Part shown: positions 21,585 through 34,591 of the stretch, piece after piece
Layout of the letters: every line of letters begins with the position of its first letter
Position numbering within the stretch: position 1 is the first letter of the stretch
NCBI GenBank assembly: GCA_032871835.1
Contig: CM065295.1
Location: forward strand, 24,004,501 to 24,068,500
Source: Dipteronia dyeriana
Lineage: Eukaryota > Streptophyta > Magnoliopsida > Sapindales > Sapindaceae
Length of the DNA: 64,000 bases
Direction of reading: 5' to 3'
Translations under genes and position numbers: made by a program
Notes under the pieces: model-generated
Told to the model about the DNA's origin: nothing
Seen by the model: only the letters and a program-made list of their open reading frames with translations
Database searches by the model: none

Positions 21585-24500
21585 TAGAGGTGTCCACGGT
21601 TCGGTTTCGGTTCCTGTTTCGGTTCCGTGGAAAGGCCTAACCGTAACCATAACCGAAATGGGACGGTTTGGTTCGGTTACATAACCGCTGGTTTGGCGGT
21701 TACGGTTCGGTTACCGGTCGGTTTCGGTTCCGGCCTGTTTTTGTTAAAAAAAAAAAAAACCTTATAAAAAATTATATACATATAAATGTGATTTTTTTTG
21801 TAATGAAACTATACAACTGATACTCTAATACTAATAAAAATTGACAAACTTTAAATTTTAAAAATTGGCCAAACATTTATATTTGTAATCAAATTTCATT
21901 TACAAGGTATATATAATCAATATTCGTATAAAATATGAAATACAATTATGTAAATATACAATTGAACTATTGAAGTATTTAACAATGAATGTGTAAAATA
22001 AAAGAAATTGACATTGATTAATAAATAAAAATTTACAATTGTATCTAATTTTTTTAAAAAAACTTAGATATTGACCTTAAATGAATATATAATCTAACAA
22101 AGTTTAAATAATAATAATAATAATAATAATAAATTGGTCTTGCACTTATTGTTGACCACTATTAAGTTGTCTACGTATCCTCCACAAATGTAGAGGAATC
22201 AAAGGCCATGTAATTCTTTTACCTTTAATTAGATGGTCGGTGCTGGAGGTTGGAAGATTTGAACGAAATCTATTCGCTGCCTTCCGTTCTCGTGGTTCGG
22301 TCATCTTTAAAGAAATCATTCACTATTTCCTGCTCGAGTTCTTGTTGTCTAAATTTTATCTTTGTGCAACCATCAACACACGTTTGGGCTTCAAGTGATT
22401 GCAGACACATAACCGACCGTCTTGGATCCAAAATATTTCCACCTGCACTAAATTCTTGTTCCACGACAACGGTAGAAATTGGCGTTACAAGAATTTATTT
22501 GGCAATAATAGCCAAAATTTGATATTCTAGTTCATAATCCTTCCACCAACCCTGGATACTAAATTTATCTTCTAAAAATACATGATTTGCTTCTAAATAT
22601 CGGTGAAGCTCATAATTCAATTCAGATGAGGATGAAGAAGATGTTCATAATTTTTTGGCTCTTTGGGAAAACAATTGATCCCCTAAACCCTTTAATTTAA
22701 ATTTTGAGGAAGTAGAGTACCGTCAGATGTGGGTTGTGAAACCGACATGATCAAAGATGTACCATATATTCTAAGATATTCATCATATAATTCATATAGC
22801 AAAATCTAAAGGGAATTACAATAACTAAGAACATCAGTTTCTATTCTTAAACTATTGTAGTAATGAGTTAAATAATCCTACAAACATTCTAATTTAAAGC
22901 GTGGATCAAAACATGATGCAAGCAAATAAATATTTGGAATATCCATATAATACCGTACCCATTTTTTTTTTCATTGCAGCAACACATTGACTCAATTGAA
23001 CATCAAATTCACACTCCTGAATACACCGGCAATATTAATACTTTGAATACGAAATAAATGAGTAATGTGATAGTAAATATTAGATAAAGCATTGGTAGCA
23101 TCATTAAAAACACGTAACAATTCAAGAATTTTTATACATACATCCCAATGCTTCAATTAAAGAGAAATTGAATGAACGTTATAAGTAATAAAAGAAACTA
23201 ATATTTCCTTATATTCAACACTTTAATTAAGCAACTTATAAGTAGAATTCCAACGAGTACTAATATCTCGAGAAAATTTGATGGGACGCCTACTATTTTG
23301 AGAACAAAATTTCAACCATTGTTTCTGGATTTTGTTATGCGTCCAGATATAATTAATACCATCTCTAATTGGTCTAATATAAACAGAAAGAATTTGTAAT
23401 CCATCTTGAATACACAATTTTAAAACATGGCATGCACATCATTGATGAAATAATTTACCCCTAAAATAGGGATTGCCCAATTCCTTTAATATAGGAATAG
23501 ATATGGTACTGCTTGCAGCATTATCAAAACCAATTACAAAAAAATTGTTTTGGATATGAAACTCTTCAAAAATAATTTTAAGGTGTCAAAAAATATTGTG
23601 AGTTGTATCTGACTCATCAAAAACACGAAATATAATAATTCTTTTTTGTATTAACCAATCATTATCAATATAATGACATGTCACACCCATATAATGGTGG
23701 CTACTAAAATTGTTGGTCCATATATCGGCACATACGAAAACGCGACCCTTAAATTGAAAAAAAAAAATCAGTTTGTGTTTTTTCTTTTTTGTAAACGGTA
23801 AACAGAGCACGTGTGAGAGTGACTCTAGGAACACGTTGCATTACAGGATTTAATGCAGTTTGACAATAATTAACAAAACCAACTTTCTTACCAAAACTAA
23901 AAGGTAAATGTTCTACTGTAACCATTCTTGTTAATTCTTCCTTATTTTTTTCAGACATATAATGAAATAATTGATTGGTAGAGGTTTCGTACCTGGAGAT
24001 TTGGGATTGGTTACTAGCCTTCACCAATTCGGATGAGTGATTTCTCTTAATATGGTTCCAGTACGTGCCATATCCAAAAGACTTACCAGTCTTGTATGTT
24101 TTGGAGCAGTAGTTGCACATGATTTGATTGCTCCATCATCTAACTCAATTTTCTTCATATGCACTTTGAAGAGATCGAACTTCAACGACTTTTCTTCTTC
24201 ACCTGTATCAAATTCATCTGAAGAGGGTGGCATGGTAGAATGGGTAGATATATTTCCATTACTAATGGGGGTTTCGGGATTTGGCTCAAAAAATAAAATA
24301 AAAGGGGGATTAGGATTGGGAGAGGGATCGAATCCAAATTGAGATTGAAGAAACTCGTGGTAAAGTCGGTCATTGTAATTGAGGTCATCACCTTCGTGTA
24401 ACAACAAACCTTGCAATGGATCCTTTCCTATGTCCAAATTTGTCGGACTTGAACCTTCTCCCTCAATTGCCATTAAAAAATTAATTATAAATACGAATTG

Positions 24501-25135
24501 AAAAAAAAAATAGATGATTGTAAGTAAATAATAGATTATTGTAAAAATAGAAGAAATATATATTTATTAATTTATATGAGAAATGAGAATAAAATAAAAT
24601 TGTTGAATGTAGAGAGAATTGAGAATTTGAGATTGAGAGAGATTGAGAGAATATGGGAGTGGTGTAAAGAATGAATTGTGGGGGGTATTTATAGAATTAG
24701 AATAGAAGGGTATTTTGATAATTATATGAAAAAAAGTAAAAAATAATCAAAGTGTTGTTGGAGGAAGTCAGAAAGATGACCATTCAATGGTCATTTTCCT
24801 CCGACGGTCAATTTATTTTTTTTTCAAACAAATTGCCACATGTCAGTATATTATTGGTTGTTGCATTAATTTTTTTTATTGGTTAACGATCACTTGTATT
24901 GTACAAGTGCATACACCCAACACCCAATGGTAACAAATTGCCACATGTCACGATATTATTTGTTATTTTTTAAAAAATATATTGTAACCGCCGGTTTTAA
25001 AGCGGTTTTTGGGGACATATAACCGTAACCAAACCGTCGAGAAACCGGTTTCGTAACCTTCGGTTTCGGTTACGGTTTTAGATGGACGGTTTCGGTTTAG
25101 TTTCGAACGGTTTAACCGAACCGTGAACACCACTA
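21585..25135 (-). mobile_element. hAT (Ac/Tam3-type) DNA transposon, complete ends, inactive
   Basis: The 3551-bp element is flanked by an exact 8-bp duplication, CCCCTCAT, at 21577-21584 and 25136-25143. Terminal inverted repeats are TAGAGGTGTCCACGGTTCGG and, from the right, TAGTGGTGTTCACGGTTCGG (18 of 20 match). Both subterminal regions (21600-21740, 24985-25135) are packed with GGTTCGGTTACGG-type motifs, likely transposase-binding clusters as in known hAT elements. The transposase lies on the minus strand and is broken. The ends are intact enough that a related active transposase might still recognise them. Confidence 0.93.
22250..24473 (-). pseudogene. hAT transposase (BED-finger, RICESLEEPER-like), pseudogene
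   Basis: Pieces in order on the minus strand: an acidic N-terminus from MAIEGEGSS at 24473; a BED zinc finger near 24120-24020 (CNYCSKTY, then HIKRNH, i.e. C-x2-C and H-x4-H); RVFVCADIWTNNFSSHHYMG and CHYIDNDWLIQKRII in the RNase H-like core (23740-23620); STRWNSTYKLL (23245); and the C-terminal dimerisation region with QEFSAGGNILDPRR and SLEAQTCVDGCTK (22464-22330). At least four frame changes and several stops separate them. Known family members cut and paste DNA in the nucleus as dimers. Confidence 0.88.
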
Positions 25136-25143
25136 CCCCTCAT

Positions 25144-26237
25144 ACATATACTATAAGATTGTGAGTTCAAGCTCTTCTCCCAAAAAACCCATGAATTTAT
25201 ATAATATTTAAGCCACATAATTATATAATATTTCAAATTATAATATTAATAATTATTATTATCAGGTCTATAATCGTGACTCTATAATGTTATAGAGGGA
25301 CTTCATGAACTCTATATTAATGTTTCAAAGTTGAATACCGAATGAGAAAAAAAACGTACAAGATTTCATATTTGATCCTTCATCGATCTATTATATTGTT
25401 TTCTGGATGCAACTGAGTTTATAACATTAAAGGAGAGCAAAATTAAGGTTGTCCAGATTACTGAACCTCTCACATACTTATGAGTTTGAGTTATTTTCTC
25501 TCTTCTAAGCTCGATTACTGAGATTCTTGGTTGATAAAAAGGTTAAGAAATAATCTAAAAAGTTAGGGTTCAATGAATTAAAATAAGGTTGAGTTTGATT
25601 TACATATACACAGAGAAAAAACAAACGAATTTATAAACATACTTTGTAAAAGAGCTTAATTTAGAAAATAGAAATTGTCAAGTAAGTTATTGTTAATAGG
25701 ATAATTACCAAATAGGTCCTAAGCTTTTTTAAAAATTCTAAGTTGTTTGCGACTTTTATAAAAGTGTCTAAATTGGTCCTTCCATTTTTTCCCAATGTCA
25801 AATTAATCACTCTAACTAAGTTTCGTCAGTAAACTTTAACTGCGTAGGGATAAAAGTGTATTTTACTCTTAAACAATATAATAATGACACATGCACAGTT
25901 TTTTATAACAAATGTATATTTTTGTTTATTTTATTTATGAGTTTTGATTTTTGAATAATTTTAACAACAATGCTTGTATAATATTAACAAAAAATAATAA
26001 TTATATAAAAATGATAAAAGACTAATCTGAGAATGAATAATAACTAAGGGTATAATTGATATTGTCTTATTAAAATATTTTTATATATATATTGACTTCA
26101 ATATCTTACCTACTCATATGCACTTAATCCAATAGTTGATATTTGAATGTATTTATAACTCTTAGATTAAGAGCACATTGGTGGTTGAGATATTGAAGTC
26201 AAAGTGTTAAGTCACAAATTTAAGTTGGTTTAGCTAT
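25144..26237. other. Intergenic between hAT element and Tat-type copy 2
   Basis: No gene. At 25690-25860 a stretch with CCAAATAGGTCCTAAG and TAAATTGGTCCTTCC looks like one arm of a 'TTTGGTCC'-type TIR element without a visible partner. The last bases GCTAT (26233-26237) are the likely target duplication of the next element. Confidence 0.45.
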
Positions 26238-27102
26238 TGTTATATGTATATTTTGTCGAATGTACACGTCACTGATAGGTAGGACAATCCCTTCAAAATT
26301 GCTAGATGGACATCCGAGTTGGCATCTAGAAGATACCCTTCAAGACATCATAAAGGAATAAGAACCCGAGTAAGTCTGAACATGGGTATTCGACACGTTG
26401 TGTCCTACTCGGGATAGAGTACTTAGCACATTATGTTCTACTCGGGACAATACGGGAAATCCGAATAAAGAAATTCAGCACACGATTCACACGTGGGTAA
26501 ACCAAGAATCATGCTCCAATACACAAGACATCTGTATCAAATGAAGCTTCTAGAAAGATAATACACCAAATAGGAAGCAAGTCTAAATCAGGCAACGATT
26601 CTATCATTCTAGAAAATTGCACATCGATTAGGAGAATAAAATCATAAATCAAGATTGTGTAATTAGAGTCCCACGAAGATTCAGATTCAATTCAAAGGAT
26701 CTCCGAAATAGGAAAAAGGATAAAGACGATTCCAAAAAGCAACCAATCATAATTAAATACAAATTCTTTTCCTTACTTGTACAACAAGGATTAGGGTTCT
26801 ATGCATGTATAAATAGATCTATAATCTCATTGTTGAGGGAGATATAGAACGATATATATAGAAAAATCACTACAAGAGAGAGGCAAAAGAGACCGAGTGG
26901 TGTAATTCTTTATTTAAATAAAGGATTAGGTTTGGTTGTGTATTCAGCCAACTGTGGACGTTTCTCCGACCACCAGAGTTTTACCATATAAACTCGTGTC
27001 TTAATAACTTAAATTGCATTCTCTTTCTCTTTCTCTTTTGACAGGTCATAACCAAATCCAACATTGCTGACTTTCTTATCCAACGAGAAATCAAAGTCAA
27101 CA
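26238..27102 (+). repeat. 5' LTR of Tat-type copy 2
   Basis: Begins TGTTATATGTATATTTTG and ends TCAACA. A TATA box (TATAAATAG) at 26808-26816 is the likely promoter of the genomic RNA. It contains repeated TACTCGGGA words. Confidence 0.93.
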
Positions 27103-27104
27103 AC

Positions 27105-27123
27105 TGGCGCTAGAAGGAAGGGG
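27105..27123 (+). other. Primer-binding site, Tat-type copy 2
   Basis: TGGCGCTAGAAGGAAGGGG begins two bases after the LTR. The TGGCGC start is usual for plant gypsy priming sites. The tRNA is not assigned. Confidence 0.75.
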
Positions 27124-27145
27124 CGTGGCTGAACCCGTTTAAACA

Positions 27146-28803
27146 ATGGCTGGTAGTGGAAGCAGAGACAGTTATAGGGATATCCAAAAATATCCAGATA
27201 ATACACATATGGGCGGGGTCACTCAGGATCCCACAACAACCATCGGGAATCAACCGATATCCCTGGCTGGTATCTAGCAAATCCCTCCTACCAGCGAGGA
27301 TTTAGCACGTCGTTTTCATGATGCACTGCAACAGCTATTGAAAAATGCGGCACCAGAAGGAATAGATCTTTTGGTTGCGGGAGAGGCGTATCCGTCAAAC
27401 CATCTACCTACAAGGCTCCGATCGGTTGTAGTTGGGCCGGAACCAGATGCACCAGTAGCTGTGAGGAACTCAGGTCAAATCAATCAAGCTAGGGGTATAA
27501 CACGTAACCAAGACCAGGACCGTGAAACTCCAGCAGAAGAACAACCATGCCAAAGTCAGAGTCACGGTCAGGCGAACCATGATAGACACCGTAAATATGA
27601 CCGGCGCAGAGATCGGTCATCATCATCAGGGGATAGCGATCGGCACCATCGCAAACGTCTTCATGAAACTATACGCCTGTAAGGATTATCCCATGAGACT
27701 CGGGAACAGAATGAAGAGGAGCTGGAAACAGGTATAACGATCACCCGACGGCCTAACCATCATGGAGAACCGATGGGGGACAGAGATGTCATGATTGAGA
27801 GCCTGACCCGAGAGGTCGAAAACAACAAGTGTCAAATGGACGCATTTATTAGGCGATATGGATATAATGAGTTGTCTGATGATGATTCTGACAGTCCTTT
27901 TACCAGAAAAACCCTTGAACGCTATCCCCGAAAAGATTCAGGATGCCACATGTAGAACAGTTTAAAAATGATACATATCCCAAAGAGCATGTTAGACGAT
28001 ATAAAAGCGCCATGGCTCAATATGTATACACCGATCCGTTGTTGTGCCTTAATTTCCCACAAACTCTGGGAGATACGGATTCAAGATGGTTCAGAAGATT
28101 GCCCCCGGTAACCATTAGGAGTTTCAGTGAGTTGAGCAGAAGCTTCTTAAGACAATTTCTAGGCAATGTGCATATGAAAAAGTTAGTGGCTTACCTTTCT
28201 CAGCTGAAACAAGGGAAAAATGAGTCATTGAAGAAGTATCTAAGCAGATTTGGCAAGACGGTCTCAGAAATCGGCAGTGTAAATGACGGAGAAATAATTG
28301 TCGCATTCACAAATAACTTACAGAACGGGCGACTGTCCTTCGACTTAAGGAGAGCACGATTAACAAGATATGTAGACATGATGGATATGGCTGGAGGATA
28401 TGCATTAGCCGAGGAAGAGGAGTTAACAACAGGAGGTTGCTACATGTATGGAGAGAGACCTGAACAAAAAGATGCTGAGTCAAAGGTGCAGAACCATAAA
28501 GGAAGACAAAAAGGAAATAGCAAAGAAAAAAATAAAGACGGAGGAAGTGGCTGAAATGTTGACCAGACCACAGAAAAGTTTAGAGGAAAATACACGAACT
28601 ACACCCCACTCCAAAAAAAATAGGAAGAAATCCTAGCAATACTAGAAGAAAAGAATCTGGTAAAGGAGTCACATCGGCAATCTCAATTTCCTCGGCGAGA
28701 CACGATGAAATATTGCAGGTTCCATAAGGAAACCAGTCATGAGACCTCCAAATGTTACAAGCTTCGAGACTATATAGAGACCCTCATTTGGGAAGGACAC
28801 CTG
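27146..28803 (+). pseudogene. Gag of Tat-type copy 2
   Basis: The start at 27146 gives MAGSGSRD, matching copy 1. TAG at 27275 and a stop near 27683 interrupt the frame, and a shift occurs near 27940. The Retrotrans_gag domain (27943-28554) includes MPHVEQFKNDTYPKEHVRRYK, LNFPQTLGD and LKKYLSRFGKTVSEIG and ends in a basic, Lys-rich tail. The C-x2-H-x4-H-x4-C motif (YCRFHKETSHETSKC) lies at about 28708-28755. Gag forms the cytoplasmic particle in related elements. Confidence 0.85.
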
Positions 28804-29099
28804 TAATATATAATCCTGAAGAAAGATGAGAAGTCAGATATTAAGAAAGAGACTAAGACAGATCATAATTTTGGTCTAAACAAAAGGGTCAATCCCGAGG
28901 CAAATGAAGTGGTACAGACTATCTTCAAAAGACCATCAACTGGGAGAAGTAACTGAGAGAGGACTCAGGAAATCCGAGAAGCGTTGGAGGTAAGGCATAA
29001 TTTTGATGTCAACTCCGTCGAGCCAGATTCGAAAAGAGTAAAGGAATGATGGGACCCTATAAAATTCACTGAGGCCGATTCATATAGGGTCGACGTCTG

Positions 29100-29460
29100 A
29101 CCAAATGATGCTCTCGTCATAAGTGCTCGAATTGGTCATAGATAAGTCAGAAGAATTTTAGTATACAACGGTAGTTCAGTAGACATTCTCAAAGTAGTTG
29201 TCTATGATCAGCTTAGGTTGGATCGAAAGGATTTACAACCTTTCCATACCCCACTCAGAGGATTCGGGGGAGTCGAGGTCAGGTCTCTCGGGACAACGAA
29301 GTTGCCCGTAAAGATAGGAATAACTCTTTATCAGAAAACAGTGTTACTCGACTTTGTAGTAGTAGACCTGGACAACTGGCCTTATAATGCGCTATTAGGC
29401 CGACCATTCCTGAAAGGTAGTAATAGCCACTTATGGTCTAATGATCAAATTCCCAACTGA
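29100..29460 (+). pseudogene. Aspartic protease domain, Tat-type copy 2
   Basis: Aligns with copy 1 through RLDRKDLQPFHT, GFGGVEVRSLGTTKLPVKIG and YNALLGRPFL. At the active site the codon is TAC (VYNGSSVDIL) where copy 1 has Asp (IDNGSLSDIL), so the catalytic residue is lost. Confidence 0.75.
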
Positions 29461-29593
29461 ATGAGGGGTAGGAGTAATCAAGAGGTTCCAGGAGATGGCC
29501 AGAAAAGCTAATCTTTCGGTTCACAAAGACAGAGACAATAGTGAACAAGTACGCACCATAACATAACCAGATCAGATCGAGCATGAATCACTA

Positions 29594-30660
29594 TTGTTCG
29601 AGTTCGATCCAAGGGAAAAACCAGAGGTATCTAAAAGTGAACCGATAGAAAGGGTAGTCTTAAAGGAATGTGAACAAGATAAGAAGATCAAAATTGGGGC
29701 CAATCTAGAAGGAAAAGTTAAGCAGGACGTTATCAATTTGCTTAGAGAATACATGGATGTGTTCGCTTGGAGTCATAAAGACATGGTAGGAATAGATGCC
29801 AGAATAATATCACATCATTTGGTGGTGGATCCAAATGTGAAACCAGTAATAAAAAAGAGAAGGTCATTCAACCTCGAAAGAAGTCGGGCAATTAAGCAAG
29901 AAGTGGAGAAGTTACTCGCTGTAGGGTCGATCAGAGAAATCAGCTACCCTCAATGGGTAGCAAACGTGGTCCTGGTCCAGAAGAAAAATGACTAGTGGAG
30001 AATGTGCATGGACTTCACGGACCTGAACAAGGCCTGCCTAAAGGACAGTTTTCCACTTCCAATAATATACCAACTGGTCGATGCTACATCAGACCATGAA
30101 TTACTCAGTTTCCTGAACGCTTGCTCGGGATACAACCAAATTCAGATGAATAAGGCTGATAAAGAAAAAATAGCATTCACGACTGATCAAGGCTTATACT
30201 GTTATACAGTAATGCCTTTTGGGTTAAAAAATGCTAGAGCAACATACCAAAGATTGGCCAATAGGATCTTTGCTCGTCAAATAGAAAGAAACATGGAAGT
30301 ATACATAAATGACATGTTAACCAAAATTGTATCGGCAGACGAGCATGATTCGGACCTGCTATAAACATTCGATGTCTTGAGGAAATATCAGATGAAGCTA
30401 AATCTGAACAAGTACCTATTTGGGGCTTCTTTAGGAAGGTTCCTTGTTTTCCAATTTCACCAGAGGGAAATCGAAGTGAACCCTGAGAAGATCCAGGCTC
30501 TTCAAAAAATGACTTCGCCAAGAACGCTAAAAGAAGTGCAATACTTAACAGAATGCTTAGCTTCCTTGGACAGATTTATTTCAAAGGCCATAGATAGATG
30601 TGCTCCCTTTTTCAAAATGATCAAAAAGGGGAAAAAAACTCGAATGGAATGAAGAGTGCG
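29594..30660 (+). pseudogene. Reverse transcriptase, Tat-type copy 2
   Basis: Fingers and palm are recognisable: SIREISYPQWVANVVLVQKK, MCMDFTDLNKACLKDSFPLP, YNQIQMNKADKEKIAFTT, YTVMPFGLKNARATYQRL. The catalytic box reads YIND instead of YIDD (near 30302), removing one catalytic Asp. In-frame stops occur near 29993 and 30362. The thumb region follows (INPEKI-like VNPEKIQALQKMTSPRTLKE). This whole block is absent from copy 1. Confidence 0.87.
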
Positions 30661-31438
30661 AGCAGGCATTCCTGAAAATCAAAGAGTACTTAGGGCAGGC
30701 TTCCATCCTTTCAAAATCTAAAATGAGAGAAATACTCCACTTGTACTTATCCATTACATAATTAGCAGCAAGCTCGGTTCTAGTCCGAACAGAAGACGGA
30801 GTACAAAGGCTAGTGTACTACACCAGCAAGGCTTTTCTTCCAACTGAAATCAGGTATTCACAGGCAGAAAAAATGGCTCTAGCATTGGTTTCGGCAGCAA
30901 GAAAGCTGAGGCCATACTTTTAGGCTCATACGATCCAGGTTCTCACTGATTGCTCGCTTAAGTAAATCCTATAGAAGCCAGAAATTTTAGGGAGATAAAC
31001 TAAGTGGGCAATCGAGCTGAGTGAATTCGATATTCAGTACATCCCAGGACATCACTAAAAGACCAAGCAGTGACAGATTTTGTAGTAGAATTCACATAAC
31101 CAAACCAGGAAGCAAAAAAGATGTTAGGCAAGAGTTTTTCACTGAAGTTATTTGTCTATGGTTCCTCGAACACTCATGGCAGCAGGGCAGGGATCGTGGT
31201 ATGCACCCCGGAAGGAGATGATGTTGAATGTGCCATGAGATTCGACTTCAAAGCAACAAATAATCAAGCCGAATATAAGGCATTGTTAGCAGGACTTAGA
31301 GTTTGCATAGCTCTCAGAGCAGATGAGGTTGAGATATTCAGTGACTCACAGATAGTTGTCAACCAAGTTTCAGACGAATATCAGGTCAAAGATGAAGGTA
31401 TGATGGCTTATTTGGGCATATCAAAACAACTCCTCTAA
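30661..31438 (+). pseudogene. Dual RNase H region, Tat-type copy 2
   Basis: The first, gypsy-type RNase H (about 30700-31060) reads LHLYLSIT, SSVLVRTEDGVQ, YSQAEKMALALVSAARKLRP and contains stops. The second, Archaea-type domain (31121-31438) reads KLFVYGSSNTHGSRAG, ATNNQAEYKALLAGLRV and SDSQIVVNQVSDEY. In the usual YVDG motif of the second domain the catalytic Asp is replaced (VYGSS). Dual domains are a Tat-lineage trait. Confidence 0.82.
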
Positions 31439-31439
31439 A

Positions 31440-32840
31440 AATTCAAGGAATACAGGATTGTCCAGATCCCTAGAGAAGAAAATGAGAAGGCAGACGCTTT
31501 GTCCAAACTAGCATCAGCAACAACCACAATTAGGCCAACAAATATTCCGGTTGCACCATTCTTAGACCGAGTATAATTGAGCTGAAAAACTTTGAAGTCT
31601 TAGAAATCCGAACACCATCAGACTGTTAGATGACCCAGCTAAAAAGAGGTGTACTCCCGAAAGACCCCTTAGAAGCCAAACACGTCAGGTACTGGTCAGC
31701 AAGATACATATTGATTAGAGGAGAACTGTACAGAAAGGGGTTTTCCCAAAAACTCTAAAGATGTGTATCAGAGGAAGATACATATCGGATACTACAAGAA
31801 ATCCACAGCGAGATATGCGGAAACCATATTAGGGGCAGAAGTTTAACACACAAGGTATTCAGGCAAGGTTATTATTGGCCCTCTTTATTCTCGGATGCAT
31901 AGAAAGATGTAGTGCTTGCCAAAGGATCGCCAATTATATTCAGCAGCCTCCTGAACAACTTAGAAGCCTCACATCCCCATGGCCATTCTCCATGTGAGGA
32001 CTAGATTTAATTGGTCCAATGTCGGCAGGGACAGGGGGTGGAGCTAAGCACGCAATTGTGGTTGTTGATTATTTCACAAAGTGGGTAGAAGCTGAAGCGT
32101 TGGTACGTATCACTGAAGCAAATACCACGAACTTTGTAAAGAAAAATATACTCTACAGATTTGGAGTCCCAACTACTATTATCACTGACAACGACACCCA
32201 GTTCGATAATCAAAAATTCAGACAGATGTGCAACAAGTACCAAATTGCAAATGATTATGTCACACCTGCCCACCCTCAAACGAATGGGCAAGCTGAAACA
32301 GTAAACAAAATCATCAAGCACACACTCAAAGCAAAGTTAAATACCAAGAAAGGCAGTTGGGTTGAAAAACTTCCTGAAGTATTATGGGCATATCGGACGA
32401 CAACAAGAACTTCTACATAAGAGACTCCATTCTCTTTGGCGTTCGAAACTGAAGTCGTCATCCCGGTGAAAACGTCGTATATGTCGCCAAGAGTCAGGAT
32501 ATATGATGAAGAATAGAATGTTGATATGCTGTTACAAAGCTTAGATGAGCTGTAAGAGAAAATGGAGAAATCTCGAGTACGAAATGTAGCATATCAACAA
32601 AGAGTGGCCCGATACTACAACTCTCATATTCGGATCAGAAAATACCAGCTATGAGACCTGGTAATCAGGAAAGTATAGCTGAACACAAAGAACAAAGTTG
32701 TAGGCTCGTTGACTGACAAATGGGAAGGTCTGTACAAGATTGAAGGAATAGCTGGTCATGGAGCATATTGGATCGCCCGACCAGATGGAAGGGTTTTACC
32801 CCGGCCATGCAATGCCCTTTATTTGAAGATTTGTTATCCT
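31440..32840 (+). pseudogene. Integrase, Tat-type copy 2
   Basis: After a degraded zinc-binding region, the core reads DLIGP, VVVDYFTKWVEAEAL, IITDNDTQFDN and HPQTNGQAETVNK, with all three catalytic acidic residues recognisable. ALPEVLWAYRTT-like sequence follows, then a stop at about 32417. The C-terminal tail continues in another frame (QQRVARYYNSHIRIRKYQL, GAYWIARPDGRVLP) to about 32840. Confidence 0.85.
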
Positions 32841-33668
32841 TGAAATTTGTTTCCATTTTAGTCAGGACAATTTTGTTAGTCACGTTATTTTTTAGCTTTG
32901 AGATTTTATCATATTGTTAGTTTTACAGTTATAAATAAATGCCCAATATGGGATTTCAGAAATCTGAGCGCATGATAATAAGAAAATGTGAGCACATGAT
33001 AATAAGAACATGTGAGCGTGTGATAATAAGAACACATGAAAGATAGGCATGTTAATTGATTACATACTAGAAATAGAATACTCAGGACCATTAATTTAGT
33101 AAAATTCCCGAATGGGCAGAGAAGCTCGAAGGAGCATGCCAGCCTAGCAAGGTTAGTGGACCTTTGCCAAAAGGCAAACCCAATGCACCAGAATTATGGT
33201 AAACGGATCGGGCCGCCATCGGGAAAAATCTCGGTGAGATGCGCAGTTGTGTTAAGCAATTTAAAAAGCTTAACGATTCGGCAAACCCTTGCACAGATAA
33301 AACTAGGAGACGTCATCAGTGACTTGCTCACGAACTCGAACATAAGATCATGGTGAGCCTCGATGTAACGTTCGGGTAGCAACCGAGTATGAAGCACAAG
33401 TATAAATCTATTTGCCTGTTTTGAGATGACTCGGTTAATAATATTAGCCATTTTAATAAGATACTTGGCACTTAAAATTGCATTAGCCAGTTTAATAAGA
33501 TACTTGGCGCATGAAATTGAGTTTAATAAGATACTCGGCATTAAAAGAGTCGCTCGGACTATTAGCCAGTTAAATAAGATACTTAAAGACATCCAAATTC
33601 ATAACAAAGCAGTTGGTAAAAAGAAAAAATGGAGTTTTACTAATTATAATGAATATTTACAAATACAC
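32841..33668. other. Spacer between convergent gag-pol and antisense gene, copy 2
   Basis: Non-coding. 33100-33375 matches copy 1 (4310-4590), including a small hairpin, TTTGCC/GGCAAA. At 33440-33590 four copies of a CCAGTTTAATAAGATACTTGG-like motif match the longer array of copy 1 in element orientation. A smaller repeat (ACATGA/GTGAGC with ATAATAAGAA) lies at 32965-33030. Confidence 0.6.
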
Positions 33669-34524
33669 CTAAGGTGGGGCTAGAGATTTGGAAACCTTCC
33701 CAATACTCAAGTTAGGGACCATCTCATACTCACGGAGGAGACTCTCATTCGAAAGCCAGGCGATTGTGTCGACCGAGTCATCTATCCATTCACTGTAATC
33801 CGTTCCAGGGACCGGTCCAACGTCAGGCTTCGACTCATCCACACCAGCCTCCTGACTAGCATAAAAAGTCGAAAGAGAATGCTCCAACAGGACCTCCAAA
33901 TCCATAGGATGGGGCTCTTTACCTTGGCTATGACAGTATGCTCTTCATTCCTTCATCTGAGTCTGAAGAGATTCCAATGACCGGTCCACATGGTTTTTGA
34001 TCGATAGCTACTAGTTGGCTCGAGCCTTGTCAGTCGCCTAATTTTTGACTTCGAAGAATTCATCAGCCGAGACTAGCCCCCACTAAAACTCTCTAATGAG
34101 TATGGCATCATAGGCTAGGGACCTCTTAAAGCGATCAACCCTTTGAACTTTAAGTTCAAGCCTAGCATCCTTCGAAAGGGATTCAAGGTCAAGGTATGGT
34201 GCTCAAGGTCTTTAATTTTTTGCTCGTAAGACGATCTGGTCTGCTCAGCCTCTTGTTCAGCTTTGAGCATCGACTCCTGGGCAGCAGACAGTAAATTTTG
34301 GAAGGATACAACCTCTCTTTTGCAACAGAAGTTCTCTCCTCAGCCTCTATTTGTTTAGCCAAGCAATGATCGGTAAATTCTTGGGCAGAGCTCACATCCC
34401 TTTGATAGGCCGCCTCAATCCGAGCACTGCTGTCCTCACTCTCCTTCAACTGAGCTTCAAGACGTCTTATCCGATCGGCTTGATGTTGTTGCATCTGAAC
34501 AAACTGAGCAAACTTAGCAACCAC

Positions 34525-34591
34525 CTGCAGGGAAGAGTGAGTTAAAAATCTAAGACAAGCACTAAGGCAAGGGTCGGGATAGAAGACTTAC
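34525..34591 (-). other. Intron 2 of the antisense gene, copy 2
   Basis: GTAAGT donor and CTGCAG acceptor, 67 bp, joining NSVSY to VVAKF in phase, at the same place as in copy 1. Confidence 0.75.

Noticed and set aside
22250..22522. Plus-strand open frame
   Set aside because: Opposite strand of the hAT transposase C-terminus.
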